Shown here: one piece after another, positions 22,486 through 29,187 of the stretch | Layout: the number at the start of each line of letters is the position of its first letter | How positions within the stretch are numbered: the first letter of the stretch is position 1 | DNA from: a virus | Strand: one strand, 5' to 3' | DNA: 50,390 bases | Virus record (IMG/VR): IMGVR_UViG_3300020215_000876 | Location: 1 to 50,390 of that record | Program-made: the position numbers and the translations under genes | The notes under the pieces: generated by a model | Told to the model about the DNA's origin: nothing | The model's database searches: none | The model's input: only the letters and a program-made list of their open reading frames with translations

Positions 22486-23108
22486 AGGCCGATCGCGTTC
22501 TCTCTCAGGGGGGATCACGATCGGTCGAAGAGGCGAGGCGTGGGTGGTTGTTCCGGTGCGAGAGCATCGCGCAGGCCACGCCGCGAGAGTGGGGCGCATT
22601 AGACCAACGGTATTACGACGCCGGTCTTGAAGTCATCGATGCCATTGCCGCCGCCGTGCGAGCCGAACAGCCACAGCACAGCGCATCGGTCGCAGAGGCG
22701 ATGCCGCTTGACATGGCCCGGTCGAAGGCGATTCTCGCGCGTAATGCGTGGGCGTCTGAACTGGCCTACCAGTCACGCGAACTCGCGAGATTTGACTTGT
22801 CGAAATTGCAAAAGCTGCGCGACGAAGCGGACGCGGCAATGGACGCCTTTGCTGCCGCCGTGCGAGCCGAGCAGCAGGCCGAGATCGAGCGACTGACGGC
22901 GTTCATCGAAACAGTGACGCCTGTTGCTGAGCGGTTGGCCGCGATGCAAAGCCGCGCCGAATCCGCCGAGCGGGAACGGGACGCCCTCAAGGCGGCACTG
23001 CAAGAGATGCTCGCATCCGCCTACCCCTCGGAGGTCTTACATCCAACCATGTGGGCAGCGTGGGAATCAGCCCGCGCCGCCCTTCGGGGGGCACAGGAGC
23101 AGCCATGA
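22482..23108 (+). CDS. Hypothetical helical protein with internal repeat
   Basis: A 208-residue, largely helical protein from the ATG at 22482. An AAVRAEQ segment occurs twice (near residues 58 and 126), encoded by a 17-nt direct DNA repeat, which suggests internal duplication or assembly from cassettes. A coiled coil follows (ESAERERDALKAALQEML). It ends in EQP at the first of four repeated gene junctions. Confidence 0.62.
   Translation: MKADRVLSQGGSRSVEEARRGWLFRCESIAQATPREWGALDQRYYDAGLEVIDAIAAAVRAEQPQHSASVAEAMPLDMARSKAILARNAWASELAYQSRELARFDLSKLQKLRDEADAAMDAFAAAVRAEQQAEIERLTAFIETVTPVAERLAAMQSRAESAERERDALKAALQEMLASAYPSEVLHPTMWAAWESARAALRGAQEQP
23096..23108 (+). repeat. Repeated gene-junction signal, copy 1 of 4
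   Basis: GGAGCAGCCATGA occurs here and at 23386-23398, 23601-23613 and 23768-23780. Each copy carries the ribosome-binding site and start of one gene and the EQP codons and stop of the gene before it. Confidence 0.85.
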
Positions 23109-23398
23109 AGGTCGAGCCGGTGTTCACGGCCAGAACGCGAGGCTGGAGACCCGACGTTCACCTTAACGCGCCAGCAGCAATAACGCATCCAAGGCGGCGT
23201 CGATGGCTCGCTTCATATCAGCGCGAGGCGGCGCGAGCGCACGGCGCGCTTGTTGCGGATGGCGCCGGCGATCACGCGTGTTATCGGTGTTTCCCTGATT
23301 CGGAGCTCGCGAAGGGCTATCGGTTCGTGTGCGTGAAGCACCAACTGGAAGACTTCCTCACTGAGACAGAAGCAAGACCAGCACAGGAGCAGCCATGA
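23105..23398 (+). CDS. Hypothetical protein
   Basis: A 97-residue basic protein. CYRCFPDSEL and FVCVKHQLE could form a small metal site. It ends in AQEQP at the second junction repeat. I do not recognise the family. Confidence 0.58.
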   Translation: MKVEPVFTARTRGWRPDVHLNAPAAITHPRRRRWLASYQREAARAHGALVADGAGDHACYRCFPDSELAKGYRFVCVKHQLEDFLTETEARPAQEQP

Positions 23399-23613
23399 AC
23401 CGCGTAGATCTCTTACGCCACAAACTACGCCACGACGAGCGGTTGGTGGCGCTGGCGGAAGCTGTTGGGAGCGAGAAGGGCCGCGACATCGCGCTCTGTC
23501 ACATGGCCGAAACACTGTGCGAAATCTTTGAAGCCTGCGGGTTTGCGCCAGAAGAATTCGAGACGGTGTTCCGTCTCTTGCGCCATGCGCCGGAGCTGGA
23601 GGAGCAGCCATGA
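23395..23613 (+). CDS. Small hypothetical helical protein
   Basis: A 72-residue helical protein (LLRHKLRHDERLVALAEAVG, then MAETLCEIFEACGFAPEEF). It starts and ends at copies of the GGAGCAGCCATGA junction. Function unknown. Confidence 0.6.
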   Translation: MNRVDLLRHKLRHDERLVALAEAVGSEKGRDIALCHMAETLCEIFEACGFAPEEFETVFRLLRHAPELEEQP

Positions 23614-23780
23614 ACCCCGAAGACAACCCCAACGCTTCGCTCGGTGAATTGATTCAGCGGGCGTGGCAACTCGAAATGCAGTTACAGCGACAAGAGCGGC
23701 AAACCGTCGATAGCATCCAAGCCCTTGCCGTGCGCCAGCGGATCGAAACGATCAAACAGCAGTTACAGGAGCAGCCATGA
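23610..23780 (+). CDS. Small Gln-rich helical protein
   Basis: A 56-residue protein that is one long amphipathic helix rich in Gln and Arg (LIQRAWQLEMQLQRQERQ). It sits between the third and fourth junction repeats, and its end (LQEQP) is encoded by the repeat. Function unknown. Confidence 0.55.
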   Translation: MNPEDNPNASLGELIQRAWQLEMQLQRQERQTVDSIQALAVRQRIETIKQQLQEQP

Positions 23781-23842
23781 CGCAGACGCCGACGTTACCC
23801 TCTCGAAAGCCGAAGGCCGGAAGGATCAGTAAGAGCCGCTGA
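23777..23842 (+). CDS. Basic 21-residue peptide
   Basis: A 21-residue frame started by the fourth junction repeat (SRKPKAGRISKSR at its C-terminus). Its start signal is as good as that of its neighbours, but it is so short that it may be the degraded end of the cassette string. It overlaps the end of the convergent membrane-protein gene. Confidence 0.35.
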   Translation: MTQTPTLPSRKPKAGRISKSR

Positions 23843-23945
23843 TGACATTCAAGATGGCGTTCACCACCAGCAACCCGAAGCCAACGACGGCAGCCAGCCA
23901 GACCGCGGCGCCGCAAACGTGGATGAACCCTTCCTTGAGTGTCAT
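23826..23945 (-). CDS. Small membrane protein, paralogue of neighbour
   Basis: A 39-residue protein from the ATG at 23945: MTLKEGFIHVCG, then one long hydrophobic helix (AAVWLAAVVGFGLLVVNAIL). The frame is open back to 24029, but the bases before 23945 match those before the start of the neighbouring gene at 24153, which supports the short form. It is the last gene of the leftward accessory operon. Holin-like or toxin-like roles are possible for such proteins, but nothing shows either. Confidence 0.55.
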   Translation of the reverse strand: MTLKEGFIHVCGAAVWLAAVVGFGLLVVNAILNVISGSY

Positions 23946-24015
23946 GGCCGTCCTAGCCGTCATCGAAAAAAATCGAACCTCGCCGTGTACGGACGCGACG
24001 ATGAACCTGTTGCTC

Positions 24016-24153
24016 CTAGTGGCCGCCAATGAGGTCAGCGATTCCCTTGAGCGCTAGGAATATCAAGGCTGCCCACGCCGCCAACACAACGATCAAGGCG
24101 CCGAGGTTGAGTAACTGCTCCTTGATTTCAAGGACGACATCCTTGATTTCCAT
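24016..24153 (-). CDS. Small membrane protein
   Basis: A 45-residue protein: an amphipathic start (MEIKDVVLEIKEQLLN), then a transmembrane helix (LGALIVVLAAWAALIFLALK). CTAGGA precedes the ATG. Upstream and initial codons resemble those of the next gene to the left, so the two appear to be an old tandem duplication. Function unknown. Confidence 0.58.
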   Translation of the reverse strand: MEIKDVVLEIKEQLLNLGALIVVLAAWAALIFLALKGIADLIGGH

Positions 24154-24241
24154 AACCAATCCTAGCAGTCATCGGAAAAACCGAAGGGTCTGCCAGGAGA
24201 TTGCGATCGCGTCGGCGCTGGTGAAAACCAGAGGAACGCGG

Positions 24242-24511
24242 TCAGCCGAACGGTTCGTCGACGGGAGCCTTGAGCGGATCTGGGTCCAGGACGCACAGGA
24301 TCGTTGCGCCTTCGTGCCCGACCACACGGCACTGACGCCATTGTCCGTCGACGCGGAACGGTTTCCCTTGGCGTTCGCCCCACGTCGCCCCGAATTCGAC
24401 CTCCACGTAGCTACCGATCTGCAAGGAGCCTTGGGATCGTACGGCGCGTTCGATGGCCTTGAGCTCGCCGGCACAGATCACCGGTCGGACGGAGAAGTCA
24501 CGGGCGGTCAT
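24242..24511 (-). CDS. Hypothetical protein in the accessory operon
   Basis: An 89-residue protein with a beta-strand pattern (SYVEVEFGATWGERQGKPF, then CRVVGHEGATILCVLDPDP), like a small barrel domain. The ATG lies 3 nt after the stop of the PD-(D/E)XK-like gene, so the two should be co-translated. No family is recognised. Confidence 0.62.
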   Translation of the reverse strand: MTARDFSVRPVICAGELKAIERAVRSQGSLQIGSYVEVEFGATWGERQGKPFRVDGQWRQCRVVGHEGATILCVLDPDPLKAPVDEPFG

Positions 24512-24514
24512 GCG

Positions 24515-25357
24515 TCAGTAGTAATGAAACAGGACCTTCGCAAACGAACTCAAGAAACCATCGATCGCCGCCGAATGGACTACGGCAATCGACCGCGCGT
24601 GGCGATCGCGCACGATGCTCGCGATGTCTGCTGCCGACACGAGCGAGGGCACCTCGTGCACCAAATCCGGCGACACATTATCCTCGAGCCACAACCAGTC
24701 CTGCCTGGTCACAGTTGCGCCGTCTGGTATTCGACCTGTTGCGAGATCGGCATTTGCGAGATTCGCGTCGGTCGTGTACAGGCGTGCAGTAGTAATAATC
24801 ACAGGAATTACAATCACCGAAGTACGTCGTTCGTCCTTCCAGAGCACCTGGTTTTGCGCGAGCATTGCCAGCAACGCGTTGGCACCAGCCTGGGTCTGCG
24901 TGATTGCGTCCCGCAACGATCTAGCCTGCCCCTTCGAGTCTCCTGGCAGATTCGTTTTGACTTCCAACGCCACGTGGTGTGGCGACCAAGACTCGAGTTG
25001 CATAGCGTCCGTCAAAAGGTTTCCATCCTTCGACTCAAAAAGCCGTTCGACTCTGACATAGCGACCGATGTCGCGACGATCGCCGGGCAGTTTCGCGAAA
25101 AGCCAATCGGAATAGGCAGGGTTGACGCGTTTACATTCGCCTACGATCAACGCCCGCCGCAAACACCACGCGAGGACGTCGATGTGCGTCGTGCGGTTAC
25201 GAGCCGAAACTGGAAACTCTGTGTTCACCAAAGCCCAGGCCGCCCCAGCACGGTTAATCGCTTCCGCAATGGTGTGTTGGAACGGATACCCGCTGTCATT
25301 CAGTTCTTTCAACATTCGTTGCTGGTCGATGGTGGGCAGCTCGTCGGGGGTTGACAT
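24515..25357 (-). CDS. PD-(D/E)XK nuclease-like protein
   Basis: A 280-residue protein from the ATG at 25357. The segment THIDVLAWCLRRALIVGECK has the acid...E-x-K layout of the restriction-endonuclease-like fold, with HTIAEAINRAGAAWALVNTE upstream as a possible N-terminal helix. The second half (HHVALEVKTNLPGD) offers a further E-x-K. It is divergent from the HerA-like gene, with only 15 bp between starts, so the two are probably expressed together. Nuclease-plus-HerA pairs occur in known anti-phage systems, hence a defence role is plausible but unproven. Confidence 0.6.
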   Translation of the reverse strand: MSTPDELPTIDQQRMLKELNDSGYPFQHTIAEAINRAGAAWALVNTEFPVSARNRTTHIDVLAWCLRRALIVGECKRVNPAYSDWLFAKLPGDRRDIGRYVRVERLFESKDGNLLTDAMQLESWSPHHVALEVKTNLPGDSKGQARSLRDAITQTQAGANALLAMLAQNQVLWKDERRTSVIVIPVIITTARLYTTDANLANADLATGRIPDGATVTRQDWLWLEDNVSPDLVHEVPSLVSAADIASIVRDRHARSIAVVHSAAIDGFLSSFAKVLFHYY

Positions 25358-25360
25358 GAA

Positions 25361-25373
25361 GGGAGATTGTAGG
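25361..25373. repeat. 13-mer GGGAGATTGTAGG between divergent starts, copy 1
   Basis: It fills the 15-bp space between the divergent nuclease-like and HerA-like genes. The second copy (27495-27507) fills the gap between another divergent pair. On the + strand it supplies GGGAG as a ribosome-binding site; on the - strand it contains TACAAT, a -10-like box about 8 nt before the ATG. Confidence 0.7.
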
Positions 25374-27199
25374 TGAAAGCATTCGAGATCGGGCCCGGCC
25401 TGAAGTGCGACGCGGATCGCCTCGTTGCCAGTCGGCTGTTGGTACAGGCGAATTCCGGTGGCGGCAAGACACGCACGCTGCGCCGGCTGCTCGAGCAAAG
25501 CCACGGCAAGCTGCAGCACCTGGTCATCGACCCGGAAGGCGAGTACCACACCCTCCGGGAGAAGTTCGATTACGTGCTGGCAGCGCCAACAGGCGGCGAC
25601 ACCGTGGCGCACCCGCGAACGGCCGCCATGCTCGCCGAGCGGTTGCTGCAGTTGAACGTCTCAGCCATCCTCGACATCTACGAGCTCAACCCAGATCAGC
25701 GCGTGTTGTTCGTGCAGCGGTTCCTGGACGCGCTGGTGAACGCACCGCGGGACCTGTGGCATCCGGCGCTGATCGTCCTGGACGAGGCGCACGTCTACGC
25801 GCCGGAAGGGAAGGAGAACGCGAGCACCGCGGCCGTGAAGGCGATGGCGTCGCGCGGCCGCAAGCGCGGCTTCTGTCTGGTACCGGCTACGCAACGACTC
25901 GCGAAGTTGTCGAAGGACGTCGCCGCGGAGTGCAACAACAAGCTGATTGGTCGCTGCACGCTCGACGTCGACATCAAGCGCGCCGCCGAAGAACTCGGCT
26001 TCACCACGAACGAACAGAAGCAGGGCCTGCGGCAGCTCGAGCCAGGTCAGTTCTACGCCTACGGGCCGGCGTTCGACGTCACCACGCCGATGTTGGTGCG
26101 CGTTGGGCCGGTGAAGTCCCATCATCCAGAGCCAGGGCAAAAGGCCGCACCGGTGCCGGCGCCGACCGAGAAGGTCAAAAAGGTGCTGCAACAGTTGGCC
26201 GACCTGCCGGCAGAAGCCGAGGAGCGTGAGCGTTCCATTTCGGAGCTGCGAAAAGACAACGCCGACAAGGCGCGTCGCATCAAGCAGTTGGAGGCGGAAC
26301 GCGCAAAAGCGACGCCGAATATTCCCGTAAATATTCCGGCTGCGAGGCCGGTCCCGGCGCTGACCGATGCCGATCGCAAGTCAATCGAGAAGCTCGTCGC
26401 CGCTTATCAATCGTCGGTGAATGGCGCACGAGAGGCGTTGGCCGGCGCGGAACAGCGCATTCGGGACGGCGTTCGAGTGGCGCTCGACGAGCATCTGGCG
26501 TCGTTACGCGCCGCTACGGCTGACATCCTCACCGAAATAGAACGACGTGCCGACCAACCGAGCGTCAAGAAGTTGCTCGAGAAGTTGAACGGATTGGCGG
26601 TTGTTCCGCGAAGCGTTGTACCAGCGCCGATCCGCCAAGTGACCGCGCCGCGCGGGTCCAACAATCGCACAGGTTCCACGTCGATCGCCCCGGTCCAAGG
26701 CCCCAGGCCAGATGCAGCGCAAGGTCTTCAGGAGCCAGAACAACGCATCCTCGATTCCCTCGCCTGGTGGAAGGCCGCCGGAATCGAGCGACCGACGCGG
26801 GTACAGGTCGCATTCGGTGCGCGCTATACGCTGAACGGCCACGTCAATAACACGTTGGGAGGCCTGCGGACCAAGGGCCTGATCGATTACCCGGACCGCG
26901 GCGCCGTGTCGTTGACGGAGGCCGGCGCCGCGTTGGCGAACACTCCAAGCGTTGCCGCCGATCGCGATGAGTTGATCCGCCGTGCCCTCGAAGTCCTGCG
27001 AGAGGAGCCGCAGCAACGCCTGTTCCGCGCCTTGGTCAGCGCCGAAGCCGAGATGCTGACCCGCGAAGAACTCGCCCACGCCTGTAACTACACGCTCAAC
27101 GGGCACGTCAACAACACGCTCGGGTCCTTACGCAGCATTGGGTTGATCGATTATCCGCGCCGCGGATTCGTCGCCCTCTCGGAAATGTTCAATGTGTAA
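25373..27199 (+). CDS. HerA-like ATPase with two C-terminal winged-helix repeats
   Basis: A 608-residue HerA/FtsK-type ATPase. Walker A is QANSGGGKTRT (~29), Walker B is LIVLDEAHVY (~140), followed by ASRGRKRGFCLVPATQRLAK as sensor region. After ~260 come a coiled coil (EERERSISELRKDNADKARR) and a Pro-rich linker. The C-terminus holds two near-identical segments, YTLNGHVNNTLGGLRTKGLI (~483) and YTLNGHVNNTLGSLRSIGLI (~570), each probably a winged helix. HerA proteins form hexameric rings and team with nucleases; the divergent PD-(D/E)XK-like gene is the natural partner here. It starts with GTG. Confidence 0.85.
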   Translation: MKAFEIGPGLKCDADRLVASRLLVQANSGGGKTRTLRRLLEQSHGKLQHLVIDPEGEYHTLREKFDYVLAAPTGGDTVAHPRTAAMLAERLLQLNVSAILDIYELNPDQRVLFVQRFLDALVNAPRDLWHPALIVLDEAHVYAPEGKENASTAAVKAMASRGRKRGFCLVPATQRLAKLSKDVAAECNNKLIGRCTLDVDIKRAAEELGFTTNEQKQGLRQLEPGQFYAYGPAFDVTTPMLVRVGPVKSHHPEPGQKAAPVPAPTEKVKKVLQQLADLPAEAEERERSISELRKDNADKARRIKQLEAERAKATPNIPVNIPAARPVPALTDADRKSIEKLVAAYQSSVNGAREALAGAEQRIRDGVRVALDEHLASLRAATADILTEIERRADQPSVKKLLEKLNGLAVVPRSVVPAPIRQVTAPRGSNNRTGSTSIAPVQGPRPDAAQGLQEPEQRILDSLAWWKAAGIERPTRVQVAFGARYTLNGHVNNTLGGLRTKGLIDYPDRGAVSLTEAGAALANTPSVAADRDELIRRALEVLREEPQQRLFRALVSAEAEMLTREELAHACNYTLNGHVNNTLGSLRSIGLIDYPRRGFVALSEMFNV

Positions 27200-27230
27200 A
27201 GTCGCGTCGAACGGAGAAGTCACGAGCGCG

Positions 27231-27491
27231 TTAGCCGCCCATGACGACCGCGTCGTAGCCCTTCAGGGTCACCACCTGCTCGACGTAGGCGATGCGGTTA
27301 GCGGCGAAGCCCGCCACAACCTCAGCCAACCCGCTGTTTTCGTCAAGCCGGACCCACGCGCGAGCCTCTTCGATGTCGCGCAGGGCAAGCCTCAGATGCT
27401 CGCGCAGGAACTCTGCCTTCACTTTAGTCAGCAGGCCATTGGCTATCGCTTCCATTTCATCCAGGCGAGTCGTGAAGACGGTATCGGTCAT
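27231..27491 (-). CDS. Small hypothetical helical protein
   Basis: An 86-residue protein from the ATG at 27491, mostly one long charged helix (FLREHLRLALRDIEEARAWV) ending GYDAVVMGG. It converges with the HerA gene and diverges from the next + strand gene across the second GGGAGATTGTAGG copy. Function unknown. Confidence 0.65.
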   Translation of the reverse strand: MTDTVFTTRLDEMEAIANGLLTKVKAEFLREHLRLALRDIEEARAWVRLDENSGLAEVVAGFAANRIAYVEQVVTLKGYDAVVMGG

Positions 27492-27494
27492 AGA

Positions 27495-27507
27495 GGGAGA
27501 TTGTAGG
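27495..27507. repeat. 13-mer GGGAGATTGTAGG between divergent starts, copy 2
   Basis: This copy directly precedes the ATG at 27508 on the + strand and lies 3 nt from the divergent ATG at 27491 on the - strand, the same geometry as copy 1. Confidence 0.7.
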
Positions 27508-27678
27508 ATGGGGAACAGGAAGCAACCAACACCGCGGCCGAGGAGCAAGGTAAAGGCGCCGCCTCCATCCGCGCCGCCATGCCCTATCGTTCCACTTGGC
27601 ACGCAGTGGTCGTTTCTGCGCTGCGAGAAGCGTAAGGGGCATTCCGGCGTGTGTTCACGCGGGCGCTTGGCATGGTGA
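27508..27678 (+). CDS. Small Pro/Lys-rich protein
   Basis: A 56-residue protein: a disordered basic start (RKQPTPRPRSKVKAPPP), then WSFLRCEKRKGHSGVCSRG, a possible small metal site. The ribosome-binding site is the 13-mer repeat. It overlaps the next ATG by four bases. Function unknown. Confidence 0.55.
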   Translation: MGNRKQPTPRPRSKVKAPPPSAPPCPIVPLGTQWSFLRCEKRKGHSGVCSRGRLAW

Positions 27679-27899
27679 AGCTCCCCGATCCGGAACGCTG
27701 CCCGCGTTGTCAACGCGAAGGCTACGTTGTGGAAAGCCGGCGCGTTGCGCGCATCGGCAAGGGCAAGCACGCCAAGGTCGGCGCCGGCCTGTGTTATCGC
27801 AAGCGTCGACGTCGTTGTGCGACCTGCAAACTTCGCTGGAATAGCTACGAGACCGTCATAGATCCCGCCAAAATCAAACTTAGAACACCAGCTAGCTAG
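27675..27899 (+). CDS. NrdR-like zinc-ribbon protein
   Basis: A 74-residue protein with CPRCQREGYVVESRRVARIG, then RRRRCATCKLRWNSYETV: two Cys pairs around an Arg-rich turn and a W/YE end, as in the zinc ribbon of the NrdR regulator of ribonucleotide reductase. The ATP-cone domain of NrdR is missing, so it is either a DNA-binding ribbon alone or a different small regulator. It is the last gene before the late operon. A weak hairpin (27895-27914) overlaps its stop. Confidence 0.68.
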   Translation: MKLPDPERCPRCQREGYVVESRRVARIGKGKHAKVGAGLCYRKRRRRCATCKLRWNSYETVIDPAKIKLRTPAS

Positions 27900-27970
27900 C
27901 GTTGTTGGGCTAGCCGTCTCTACATATTCCATTCTGATTTCGTTCCTACAACTTCGCGGGAGAGATCCGA

Positions 27971-28276
27971 ATGAACAGACGAGGGTTCATCGGCGCACTG
28001 GCAGGTCTGCCTTTCGCGGCCGTTGTCCAGCCGAAGGTCGGCCTGCCAGCGGTCTCGAGTCCGCCTTCTCATACGACCTGCAGCGTCAGCGGAGCGAGCG
28101 CCTATCGCTTCTATTCGGCCAATGAGATCAGGCGTGCCGAAGGACTCAGTGTCACGATCTGCTGCGATACCACCGAGTTCCGACGGGAATTGGCGCTCGC
28201 CCAGTGTGAGATTGAGGGTATCGAGCAACAACTGACCGCGGCTTTGCACCGCGGCATCCGCGTGGAGCGCTCGTGA
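27971..28276 (+). CDS. Hypothetical protein with Tat-like signal
   Basis: A 101-residue protein starting MNRRGFIGALAGLPFAAVVQ, a twin-arginine-type export signal (RRGFIG). The mature part has several cysteines (TTCSVSG, TICCDTT) and a helical end (RRELALAQCEIEGIEQQLTA). A similar signal opens the next gene, to which it is joined by a GTGA overlap. Exported proteins just before terminase genes are unusual; role unknown. Confidence 0.6.
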   Translation: MNRRGFIGALAGLPFAAVVQPKVGLPAVSSPPSHTTCSVSGASAYRFYSANEIRRAEGLSVTICCDTTEFRRELALAQCEIEGIEQQLTAALHRGIRVERS

Positions 28277-28622
28277 TCAGCCGCCGATCCCTGTTCGGCC
28301 TGACCTTCGGTGGTGCCGTGGCAACGGCTCTTCCTGCTTCACCAGAGAAGCGGTCAAGCCGGCGCCACCGATCCGCCTCACCATCGGCGAGCACGGTCAC
28401 GCCTGCAAGGTGGAGATCGCCGGTGTCGACGTGTCGCACATGTGCCGGTCCGCGCGCATCGCGGCCGACGCCGGCGACGTCACCCGCCTGCAGCTCGACA
28501 TGCTGGTGCTGAAGGACAGCGAGATCGTTGTAGAGCCCGGCACGATGGACGTTACCGTGCGCAACCTGTCGCGGCGTCTCCGCTTTGAGGCGGATCAGGT
28601 GCGCGTCAAGGCCGACGTGTGA
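28273..28622 (+). CDS. Small exported/structural protein with apparent frameshift
   Basis: The GTG at 28273 opens with ISRRSLFGLTFGGAVATALP, a twin-arginine-like signal, but the frame loses protein character at about 28345. The adjacent frame then reads KPAPPIRLTIGEHGHACKVE and GVDVSHMCRSARIAADAGDV up to the stop at 28622. One extra base in GAGAAGCG (e.g. GAGAAAGCG) would join them as SPEKAVKPAPP, giving a ~116-residue protein. A separate gene from GTG 28410 is the alternative. The second part resembles small phage proteins with a conserved beta domain; function unknown. Confidence 0.5.
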
Positions 28623-29003
28623 GTGCCGAAGCCTCTACGCGTCTGTCCGTGCGGATGCGGCGCCCTGGTGTCGAAGGGACGCTGCCAGGCCTCGAGCCGC
28701 CAGCGAGAGCGATGGCGAGGCAGCAGCCGCGCCCGCGGCTACGACTCCGCATGGGAGAAGGACGCCCGGCTATTCAAGAAGTTCTACCCGTTCTGCGGGA
28801 TGCGGCCGAACGGCGAAGCCCCGGTGATGAGCAGGTGCCACGACGAGGGGCGGGTGACGCCGGCCTACCAGGTCGACCACGTCGTGCCGCATCGCGGAGA
28901 CCCAACGCTGTTCAAGGACCGAAGCCAGCCCGTGAAACGTCAGCCCAACTGGCAAAGCCTCTGCCAGTCCTGCGGCGCCGCGAAGTCCGCCGCCGGTCTG
29001 TGA
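28623..29003 (+). CDS. HNH endonuclease
   Basis: A 126-residue protein starting with GTG. An N-terminal CPCGCG precedes the HNH core: YQVDHVVPHRGDPTLF supplies the His pair region, PNWQSLCQSCGAAKSAAG the Asn and final metal-binding residues, with CGMRPN earlier. HNH proteins next to terminase genes are common and often needed for DNA packaging by HK97-type phages. Placement just before TerS fits that role. Confidence 0.88.
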   Translation: MPKPLRVCPCGCGALVSKGRCQASSRQRERWRGSSRARGYDSAWEKDARLFKKFYPFCGMRPNGEAPVMSRCHDEGRVTPAYQVDHVVPHRGDPTLFKDRSQPVKRQPNWQSLCQSCGAAKSAAGL

Positions 29004-29150
29004 CTCGTCAGCGCAGCGGGACGGCAGACCATCCCAATCACGAACAGATCCGAAATGTGCGCGGTGGAATCGCGAAACTTCGCGGGTATACCGGTCCAAT
29101 TTTTCGCCAGTCTTTGCGCCCCGGAACCGCCCCCGTGTCGGTTGGGAAAG

Positions 29151-29183
29151 TTTGCACCACTAAAGGCGAAAAACCGGTGCAAA
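29151..29183 (+). promoter_or_regulatory. Hairpin directly before the TerS start
   Basis: TTTGCACC (29151-29158) pairs perfectly with GGTGCAAA (29176-29183); the 17-nt loop contains AAAGG. The ATG of TerS is 5 nt downstream. No stronger ribosome-binding site is visible, so the hairpin could control TerS translation. The rest of the 184-nt gap shows nothing else clear. Confidence 0.45.
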
Positions 29184-29187
29184 TCCG

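Noticed and set aside
24489-27224. A 14-nt direct repeat, ACGGAGAAGTCACG, at 24489 and 27211
   Set aside because: Several 14-mer repeats are expected by chance in 50 kb, and the two copies have no shared context.
27895-27914. Terminator after the NrdR-like gene (GCTAGC/GCTAGC)
   Set aside because: Only 6 bp, contains the stop codon, and lacks a T-run.
28345-28352. Programmed -1 frameshift at GAGAAGCG
   Set aside because: The site does not fit the X-XXY-YYZ slippery pattern; a one-base deletion or sequencing error is simpler.
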